Positions 57,009-64,000 of a stretch of DNA of 64,000 nucleotides are shown here, in pieces. Position numbers and translations under genes: made by a program. Under the pieces are notes generated by a model. It was not told the origin of the DNA, did no database searches, and was given only the letters and a program-made list of their open reading frames with translations. Every line of letters starts with the position of its first letter. The stretch's first letter is position 1. The DNA is from Pluralibacter sp. UBA7423 (lineage in GTDB: Bacteria; Pseudomonadota; Gammaproteobacteria; Enterobacterales; Enterobacteriaceae): the NCBI GenBank assembly GCA_002470465.1, contig DKMD01000040.1:28006-92005 (forward strand). Direction: 5' to 3'.

Positions 57009-57032
57009 CGCCGGCACAAGGCCGGCGATTTG
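57009..57032 (-). terminator. Terminator of the rpsF-priB-rpsR-rplI operon
   Basis: CGCCGGC-N5-GCCGGCG stem; on the minus strand it is followed by TTTTGC, about 20 nt past the rplI stop. Confidence 0.85.
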
Positions 57033-57052
57033 TCGTGCTACGGAGTAATGAA

Positions 57053-57514
<462 letters not shown>

Positions 57515-57541
57515 TTAAAGTCGTTAATAGACGGCGGCCGA

Positions 57542-58088
<547 letters not shown>

Positions 58089-58094
58089 CAGCAA

Positions 58095-58508
<414 letters not shown>

Positions 58509-58515
58509 TTATTCA

Positions 58516-58550
58516 GCCTCCTGTCTGGGTCAGCCGCGGCCCATGGAGGC
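58516..58550 (-). promoter_or_regulatory. S6:S18-binding leader hairpin of rpsF
   Basis: On the minus strand GCCTCC pairs with GGAGGC and encloses ATGGG.CCGCGG..CCCA, an element with a CCG bulge like the conserved bacterial rpsF leader through which the S6:S18 complex represses its own operon. Confidence 0.75.
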
Positions 58551-58589
58551 AAGGAACGTGTTAAAGGGCGGCTGAAAAATTGACGCGTA

Positions 58590-58618
58590 ATCATACTTGC
58601 GGGCAAGGGGAAACTCAA
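58590..58618 (-). promoter_or_regulatory. Sigma-70 promoter of the rpsF operon
   Basis: TTGAGT (58613-58618) and TATGAT (58590-58595) on the minus strand, 17 bp apart, 100 nt upstream of rpsF. Confidence 0.75.
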
Positions 58619-58829
58619 GGTGATTGCGCAAATAATTCGCACGAAGGGCAAAGCGAAGGGAAGTCAGTGGCTTAAAATTAATCAGTAATGGATGCGCCAA
58701 ATTTTTGAACAACTGCATCAGAAATGGTCGTGATGGAATCGAAAAGGAGCGATTACACTTACATCATACCTCAGCGGAAGACAGCAGGAGACTTCAGTTT
58801 AACGCAGCAGGCTGTATGGAGTAACGCAC

Positions 58830-59105
58830 ATGAAAAACATCGCAATCGCCGTAATGGCTACCCTTTTGCTCACAGCAAACGCGATGGCAGCCATCAAAAT
58901 CGACGGCCGACAGGCCAGAAATATGGACGATGTGCAGAGCTTAGGCGTCATATACATCAATCATAACATCGCCACCGAAAGCGAAGCAGATCAAGCCTTG
59001 AGTGAAGAGAGTGACGCCCACGGCGCCAAATACTATCACCCAATCCTTCTTCATGAACCCGGCAGCAATGGCCTTATTCACGCCAGCGCTGACGTTTACC
59101 GCTAG
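58830..59105 (+). CDS. yjfY: YjfY, DUF1471 periplasmic protein
   Basis: 91 residues: signal peptide MKNIAIAVMATLLLTANAMA and a small YhcN-type DUF1471 domain (VQSLGVIYINHNIATESEAD, GAKYYHPILLHEPGSNG). Such proteins are stress- and biofilm-related; the exact role of YjfY is unknown. In E. coli it stands at the end of the ula region; here yjfP follows directly. Confidence 0.92.
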   Translation: MKNIAIAVMATLLLTANAMAAIKIDGRQARNMDDVQSLGVIYINHNIATESEADQALSEESDAHGAKYYHPILLHEPGSNGLIHASADVYR

Positions 59106-59146
59106 CACCAGGAAAACCACTGAACGTATTTGCCCTAATCCACTCT

Positions 59147-59171
59147 GCCCCCGGCTCCGGGGGCTTTTTTT
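59147..59171. terminator. Strong terminator between yjfY and yjfP
   Basis: GCCCCCGG-CT-CCGGGGGC stem followed by seven T on the plus strand; its T-run touches the yjfP stop codon. Confidence 0.9.
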
Positions 59172-59884
59172 CACAAGTGTTTCTGGAAAAAAGCCACCGT
59201 CGCGGACAGCGCTTCTGGCGTGATGCGGTGACGCACGCCAGTCTGCCACTCACAGGTAAGCTTTGCGTCAAGCCCGGCCTTCCACAGCGCCTGCTGTAAG
59301 CGGAACGTTTCTGCCGCGGGCACAACGTCATCGTCTTCACCATGCCACAGTAACAAAGGCTTCATGGCGAGTTTTTCCAGCTGATGCGTAACGTCCCACT
59401 CCGCAAGCTCAGTGGGAAAATCTGGCGACGGAAAGAGCGTACGGGAGAGCGACATAAAATAGCCCGAGCCCATCAGGCTTGCGCCACATTTGATGTCCGG
59501 ATGCCGGGCAAGAATGCCCAACGCCGTCATGCCGCCCATCGACGCCCCCGCCACTGCCAGTCGTTCCTCTTCCAGCCAGCCCTGCTCAATGATGGCTTCG
59601 CGCAGCGCAGCAAATTCCTGGCAGCTGTTCAGCAGGATTGGCCAGAAGCGCTGCATCCGGGCGTTCTCGTCGCCTTCAAAGCGTGACCCGTGATCGGGCG
59701 CATCCGGCATAATGACCCGGAAACCAGCCTGCGCCAGCGCCACGGCAAAATAACTGTAGACCAGCTTCGATGAGGTAAAGCCATGATAAAAAACGATACA
59801 CGGCAGTGGAGAAGCGTTCTTTCCCTGGGGACAGGCCTGCAAAACTTCCCTGCCCGCCAGCTTGCGCACGTCAAGTTCAATCAT
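59171..59884 (-). CDS. yjfP: Carboxylesterase YjfP
   Basis: 237-residue alpha/beta hydrolase with the nucleophile elbow GASMGG (Ser), oxyanion part YHGFTSS, and the late Asp/His pair in WHGEDDDVVP and GVRHRITPEALS. E. coli YjfP is an esterase on short acyl esters. The chain is about 12 residues shorter than in E. coli because of a deletion in the variable lid region after LFPSPDFP. It is divergent from bsmA. Confidence 0.94.
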   Translation of the reverse strand: MIELDVRKLAGREVLQACPQGKNASPLPCIVFYHGFTSSKLVYSYFAVALAQAGFRVIMPDAPDHGSRFEGDENARMQRFWPILLNSCQEFAALREAIIEQGWLEEERLAVAGASMGGMTALGILARHPDIKCGASLMGSGYFMSLSRTLFPSPDFPTELAEWDVTHQLEKLAMKPLLLWHGEDDDVVPAAETFRLQQALWKAGLDAKLTCEWQTGVRHRITPEALSATVAFFQKHL

Positions 59885-60027
59885 TACTCTTCTCCTTCTC
59901 TCTTTAGCCGATAACGCGCAGTAATATTACCTGCAAATTGCACTGACATTGCGTCCGCCGAATGTTGCGACATGGATTACGCTTTTAGAAAGATTTCATT
60001 CGAAAATCGCGCCAGAGATAACAATTC

Positions 60028-60039
60028 GGGAACATTCCC
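60028..60039. promoter_or_regulatory. GGGAACATTCCC palindrome before bsmA
   Basis: Near-perfect 12-bp palindrome (one base from the TreR operator GGGAACGTTCCC at 3053), 31 nt upstream of bsmA. It also contains GGAAC as in a sigma-E -35 element. Its regulator cannot be told. Confidence 0.35.
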
Positions 60040-60069
60040 CCTAAAGGCAAATTATTAGTCACTACACTC

Positions 60070-60402
60070 ATGATTATCAGGAAACGGGATATGGCTATGC
60101 AACGTATTACGCCACTGCTTCTGGTGCTGTTGTTATGTGGATGTAGCGTGCTTCAGGGAACACCTGCGGCGCCGCCGCCGAAAACCGACTATCCGCAGGA
60201 AATCCAGCGAAACCAAACGGAAGGCCTGCAAAAAATCGGCACAGTCAGCACTATGGTTTACGGTTCACCGATGGACGCAGAAGCGGATATTAAGGCGAAA
60301 GTGACTGCCGCCAAAGCGGATTACTACGTGATCGTAATGATTGATGACACCGTGGTTCCGGCGCAATGGTATTCACAGGCGATAATGTATCGCAAGCCGT
60401 AA
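60070..60402 (+). CDS. bsmA: Biofilm stress-response lipoprotein BsmA
   Basis: 110-residue DUF1471 lipoprotein: a hydrophobic signal with the lipobox LLCGC, where the final Cys is lipidated, then a Pro-rich linker and the domain GLQKIGTVSTMVYGSPMDAE. E. coli BsmA (YjfO) takes part in biofilm resistance to peroxide and acid. ATG 60070 aligns with E. coli, but ATG 60091 has the better ribosome site (AGGAAACGGG), so the true start may be 7 residues later. Confidence 0.93.
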   Translation: MIIRKRDMAMQRITPLLLVLLLCGCSVLQGTPAAPPPKTDYPQEIQRNQTEGLQKIGTVSTMVYGSPMDAEADIKAKVTAAKADYYVIVMIDDTVVPAQWYSQAIMYRKP

Positions 60403-60550
60403 GCGAGGATTATTTAATCCGCTTTACATTGCTTTTCAGCCCTTCACGTTTCCCGATGCACAATGGCGTCATGCCGATTTACGACGGGATGATTGTCCGC
60501 GATGGATTGCCCAGGGCTACCTCGGGTTACGTGAAATGGAGCTGACGACG

Positions 60551-60811
60551 ATGAAACACGCCTTTGCCTTCTCTTTAGGATTTTCAAACACGACGGCGCA
60601 GCCTGCGGAGTTTGCCAGCGCCGATTGTGTTACCGGACTGAACGAGATCGGTCTGATTTCCGTCAATAATATTTCCGGCACGCTTCAGGACGTCGAATAC
60701 GTCATCGCCCGCAAAGCCGATGAGCAAGGGGCCAGCTGGTACCGTATTATTCAGATGTATGAGGAACAGCACGCCGATAACTGGCGCGTACAGGCGATTC
60801 TTTACGCCTGA
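60551..60811 (+). CDS. yjfN: YjfN, DUF1471 protein (putative protease activator)
   Basis: 86 residues; after the first twenty the sequence (AEFASADCVTGLNEIGLISV, DEQGASWYRII) is close to E. coli YjfN, described as an activator of DegP. The N-terminus MKHAFAFSLGFSNTTAQPA is unlike a usual signal peptide: it is short and weakly hydrophobic. ATG 60551 has GGAG 9 nt before it and is preferred over ATG 60536. It ends 37 nt before the aidB stop on the opposite strand. Confidence 0.85.
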   Translation: MKHAFAFSLGFSNTTAQPAEFASADCVTGLNEIGLISVNNISGTLQDVEYVIARKADEQGASWYRIIQMYEEQHADNWRVQAILYA

Positions 60812-60847
60812 GCACACGGGCAGATTTCATCAGTCTGCCCTTTCGTC

Positions 60848-62470
60848 TTACCCGACGCCGCCCGTCGCTCTGAGTAATAAGTCGTCCTGAACCTGCCCGT
60901 CCAGCAGTACGCCTCCTCGCGTATCCAGCATCATGCGGCACCACGCCTGCGCTATCGGTGGCGTCGCCGTTTGCAGCATTTGCGCGCCGCAGCCCAGCAG
61001 ATAAAGCTGCTGAGTGATTTCCCTTCCCTGCGCTTCTGAAGGCTTATGTAGCCGCTGAGCTAGCTGCCGCCAGGCCCTGTCGAAGTGTCTGTCCTGACCT
61101 TTGACTTCATTGCATTCGGCGCTGAGTAAATCAAGCACGCCGGGTTGTCGGGTCAGCACCCGAAGTACATCAAGGCACATAATATTGCCCGAGCCTTCCC
61201 AGATGCTGTTCACCGGCATTTCGCGATACAGACGCGGCAGTTCGTTATCTTCGCAATAGCCCACGCCGCCAAGCACTTCCATCGCCTCAGCCACAAATGG
61301 CATACCCACTTTGCAGACGCCGAATTTCGCCGCTGGCGTAAACAAACGCGCCCATAGCGTCGCTTCCGGGGAGGTGCGGTTATCCCAGGCCCTCGCCAGA
61401 CGGAACAAAAACGCGGTCTGCCCTTCCAGCTGCAAAGCCATACGGCTGAGCACCTGGCGCATCAGAGGCTGCTCAATAAGCGGCTTGCCAAAAGCCTGGC
61501 GCTGATGAGCGTGATAGAGCGCCACCGAAAGCGCACGCCGCATCAGGCCGTGGCTGCCCAGCGCGCAGTCAAATCGCGTCAGGCCACCCATTTTCAGAAT
61601 AAGCCGGATGCCCTCGCCCTCTTCACCCAACAGCCAGCCGGTAGTATCAGTGAACTCAACTTCGCTACTGGCATTCGAACGGTTGCCAAGCTTGTCTTTC
61701 AGGCGTTCGAGCCGGATCGCGTTGCGTTGCCCGTCGGGCAAAAAGCGCGGCACAAAAAAGCAGGAGAGCCCGCCTTTGGCCTGGGCAAGGACCAGATGTG
61801 CGTCGCTTTGCGGCACCGAAAAAAACCATTTATGCCCCACCAGCCGGTACAGCTGGCCGTCAATTTTCTCTGCCCGGGTCGTGTTGCTGAGCACGTCTGA
61901 ACCACCCTGCTTCTCGGTCATCCCCATGCCGATCAGCAGCCCACGCTTCTGGCTTCCCGGCAGCAGATGCGAGTCATAACGATCGCTCATTAACGGCGTC
62001 AGCCAGTTGGCGAAGGGCTGTGGCATCAACCGTTGTAGTAGCGGTGTCGCCGCAAAGGTCATGGTTACCGGGCAAAGCGTCCCCGCTTCCACCTGAGCAT
62101 GCAGAGTAAAGCGTGCGGCACGCGCCACAAACGTCCCCATCCGCGCATCCTCTTCCCAGGCAAGATTGTGTACCCGATTGGCGCAAAGCCCCTGCATCAA
62201 CAGGTGCCACGCGGGATGGAAGCGTACATCGTCCAGCCGCTCGCCCGTAGCGTCATAGCGTAGCAGCTCCGGTGGATTGACGTTTGCCAGCCGCCCGAGT
62301 TCCAGCGATTCCGCCGTACCAAGCTGCTGCCCGATGCTTGCCAGTAAATCACCATCCCAGCCCGCCCCCTCACGCTGCACGGCCTCCCGTAGCGCCGTAT
62401 CCGAAAGGAAGAGGTTGCTGTTGTTCAGGGGCGCTGGCTGGTTGAACACGGTATGCGTTTGCCAGGACAT
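60848..62470 (-). CDS. aidB: Acyl-CoA-dehydrogenase-like protein AidB
   Basis: 540-residue flavoprotein of the adaptive response to alkylation damage; E. coli AidB binds DNA and FAD and is thought to protect promoters. The acyl-CoA dehydrogenase core is complete: GMGMTEKQGGSDVLSNTTR, GHKWFFSVPQSDAH, HGLMRRALSVALYH and LPRLYREMPVNSIWEGSGN. Length matches E. coli AidB. Confidence 0.96.
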   Translation of the reverse strand: MSWQTHTVFNQPAPLNNSNLFLSDTALREAVQREGAGWDGDLLASIGQQLGTAESLELGRLANVNPPELLRYDATGERLDDVRFHPAWHLLMQGLCANRVHNLAWEEDARMGTFVARAARFTLHAQVEAGTLCPVTMTFAATPLLQRLMPQPFANWLTPLMSDRYDSHLLPGSQKRGLLIGMGMTEKQGGSDVLSNTTRAEKIDGQLYRLVGHKWFFSVPQSDAHLVLAQAKGGLSCFFVPRFLPDGQRNAIRLERLKDKLGNRSNASSEVEFTDTTGWLLGEEGEGIRLILKMGGLTRFDCALGSHGLMRRALSVALYHAHQRQAFGKPLIEQPLMRQVLSRMALQLEGQTAFLFRLARAWDNRTSPEATLWARLFTPAAKFGVCKVGMPFVAEAMEVLGGVGYCEDNELPRLYREMPVNSIWEGSGNIMCLDVLRVLTRQPGVLDLLSAECNEVKGQDRHFDRAWRQLAQRLHKPSEAQGREITQQLYLLGCGAQMLQTATPPIAQAWCRMMLDTRGGVLLDGQVQDDLLLRATGGVG

Positions 62471-62668
62471 GACGTCTCCTTGCTATCAGGGATTGTGCGG
62501 TAAGTATGGTCAGCACACGGTAAATCTGCCCATGAAAGCGCGGACAAAAAAGAATCTCCCCCGGCTTCGTGAAGCACATCACAGGCATAAGAATTTTAAA
62601 TTTCCTTATCATTTTTGTATGGAATAATTTATTCACACGTTAATACACTGTACAAACCGGGAAAGAGT

Positions 62669-63961
62669 ATGCAAACAGGGTCAGTGGCTGGCGCAGCGCA
62701 CAAGCGCGCGCTTATTGCGGGTTCAATTGGCAACTTTATCGAATGGTATGAGTTTGCCGTGTACGGTTTTCTGGCAACGGTTATCGCCAAAAACTTCTTT
62801 CAGCTGGCGGGAGAAGCGCCGCTCACCAGCCTTATCCTCACCTACGCGGCTTTCGCCGTCGCCTTTTTCTTCCGCCCGTTAGGCGCAGTGGTTTTTGGTC
62901 GCATTGGCGATCGCATCGGGCGTAAGCCAACGCTGATTCTGGTGCTGGTGATGATGACGTTCGCCACCACGGCGATTGGCCTCGTGCCGGTTTATGCCTC
63001 GATTGGCGTAGCGGCCCCGCTGCTGCTGACGGCGCTGCGCATCCTGCAAGGCCTGTTTGCCGGTGGCGAATACGGTGGTGCAGTTTCGCTAATGACGGAG
63101 TTTGCCCCTCGCGGAAAACGTGGCCTGTACGGCGCCTGGCAGTCGTTCACCGTGGCATTGGGCCTGCTGGCGGGCGCGGGAATTGTCGCGCTGATGTCGG
63201 CCCTACTGACGCCAGAAGCTATGCTCGACTGGGGCTGGCGCGTCCCGTTCTATTTAGCGCTGCCGATGGGTGCTGTCGCGCTCTGGCTGCGCATGCATAT
63301 GGAAGAAACGCCGAGCTTTGTACGCCAGCAAAAAACCGATACGCCAGCGGTTAAAGCCAGCGTCAGCGGCACTTTTAAAGCAATTGTGACCGGCATTGGC
63401 CGCCTGATGGTGTGGTCCGCCGCAGGCTACACCTATCTGGTGATCATGCCTTCTTACCTGCAATCGGCGCTGCATACCGGCTTTAACCAGGCGCTGCTGA
63501 TCGCCGTTATTTCCAACATTGGTTTTGCGGTCACCATTCTGCCGTCAGGCATGCTCAGCGATAAAATTGGCCGCCGCGCGGTGATGGTTATCGCCACGGT
63601 GCTGCTGCTGGCGCTGGCGCTGCCGTTACTGAAGATTTTGCAGGCAGAGTCGAGCACGCTGCTGGTAAAAGCGCTGGTTGTGCTGGTGGCTGGGGGATTA
63701 GTCGGCATGCTGGCGGGCCCAGGGCCTGCGATGCTGTCAGAGATGTTCCCGACCAAAGTGCGTTACACCGGGCTTGGGCTGGCGTATTCGCTGTCGAACG
63801 CGATTTTCTCGGGATGTGCGGGGCTGATTATCACCGGCCTGATTAAGCAGACGGGGAATCTCGATATTCCGGCTTATTACGTGATGGCAACGGCGGTGGT
63901 GAGTATCTTCGCGCTGATGACGCTGAGAAAGGACGACCATCTGCGGTCGCTGGATGAGTAA
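62669..63961 (+). CDS. MHS-family MFS transporter (metabolite:H+ symporter)
   Basis: 430 residues with twelve membrane segments. The fold motif GSIGNFIEWYEFAVYGFLA and the signature GRIGDRIGRKPTL, RILQGLFAGGEYGGAVSLM and LDWGWRVPFYLALPMG put it in the ProP/ShiA/KgtP group of proton symporters for small acids or osmolytes. No substrate can be named. It is divergent from aidB across about 200 nt. ATG 62669 follows GGGAAAGAG; the longer frame from 62615 lies in the promoter region. Confidence 0.93.
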   Translation: MQTGSVAGAAHKRALIAGSIGNFIEWYEFAVYGFLATVIAKNFFQLAGEAPLTSLILTYAAFAVAFFFRPLGAVVFGRIGDRIGRKPTLILVLVMMTFATTAIGLVPVYASIGVAAPLLLTALRILQGLFAGGEYGGAVSLMTEFAPRGKRGLYGAWQSFTVALGLLAGAGIVALMSALLTPEAMLDWGWRVPFYLALPMGAVALWLRMHMEETPSFVRQQKTDTPAVKASVSGTFKAIVTGIGRLMVWSAAGYTYLVIMPSYLQSALHTGFNQALLIAVISNIGFAVTILPSGMLSDKIGRRAVMVIATVLLLALALPLLKILQAESSTLLVKALVVLVAGGLVGMLAGPGPAMLSEMFPTKVRYTGLGLAYSLSNAIFSGCAGLIITGLIKQTGNLDIPAYYVMATAVVSIFALMTLRKDDHLRSLDE

Positions 63962-63981
63962 GAGTTCAGCGCCGTCTGGTG

Positions 63982-64000
63982 CCCTCACCCCGACCCTCTC
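63982..64000. repeat. CCCTCTCC-type repeat, cut by window edge
   Basis: CCCTCACCCCGACCCTCTC, the left half of the repeat family seen at 17318, 29026, 34335 and 52698. Confidence 0.75.

Noticed and set aside
58724..58966. Plus-strand frame of 80 codons overlapping yjfY
   Set aside because: It overlaps the yjfY signal peptide in another frame, while yjfY matches a known protein.

Overview
The window is chromosomal DNA of an enteric bacterium (Enterobacteriaceae), most like Enterobacter and its close relatives. Most proteins match E. coli K-12 homologues nearly residue for residue, the GC content is moderately high, and REP/BIME-type palindromes sit between genes. The backbone is the E. coli mgtA to aidB interval: mgtA, treRBC, nrdDG, cybC, pmbA, yjgA, mpl, fbp, ytfQRT-yjfF, ppa, ytfP, tamBA, msrA, ytfL, ytfK, ytfJ, cysQ, cpdB, ytfH, qorB, ytfF, ytfE, cycA, fklB, ytfB, rplI-rpsR-priB-rpsF, yjfY, yjfP, bsmA, yjfN, aidB. 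Family assignments rest on remembered homologues; no search was run.

Accessory blocks interrupt this backbone. (1) 6386-10462: a cellobiose-type PTS (IIC, IIB), a GH4 phospho-beta-glucosidase and a divergent RpiR regulator, with two matching TGAAA-N5-TTTCA palindromes between the regulator and the PTS genes. (2) 13688-13885: a small YmcF-like zinc-ribbon protein. (3) 14171-22908: the most interesting part, a ten-gene leftward cluster. It holds a PRD-only protein, an SFCGS glycine-rich protein, DUF4312, two polytopic membrane proteins (DUF4311, DUF4310), an amidohydrolase, a DgaE-type ammonia-lyase, a DgaF-type KDGP aldolase, a secreted beta-propeller lactonase and a large PRD/EIIB/EIIA regulator. 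(4) A GNAT acetyltransferase, a chemoreceptor with its own sigma-28 promoter, an AraC regulator, an EamA transporter and, after aidB, an MHS-family transporter.

The ten-gene cluster reads as a catabolic system with an uptake machine of unknown mechanism. The enzymes suggest that an amino-aldonate such as (N-acetyl)glucosaminate is opened from its lactone outside, taken up, phosphorylated, deacylated, deaminated to KDGP and split to pyruvate and glyceraldehyde-3-phosphate. The SFCGS protein carries a Cys-Gly loop like that of PTS EIIB proteins, and two PRD proteins are present, so control or energising by PTS phosphotransfer is a reasonable hypothesis. No classical EIIA/EIIB/EIIC set is in the cluster.

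Several loci present in E. coli K-12 are missing. The ula (ascorbate) regulon is absent between yjfY and yjfP, and chpSB is absent between ppa and ytfP. Regulatory sites that can be read directly include a PhoP box and mgtL leader peptide before mgtA, a TreR operator, FNR and paired NrdR boxes before nrdD, an NsrR box before ytfE, a sigma-28 promoter for the chemoreceptor, a CA-rich GcvB-type target before cycA and an S6:S18-type leader hairpin before rpsF.
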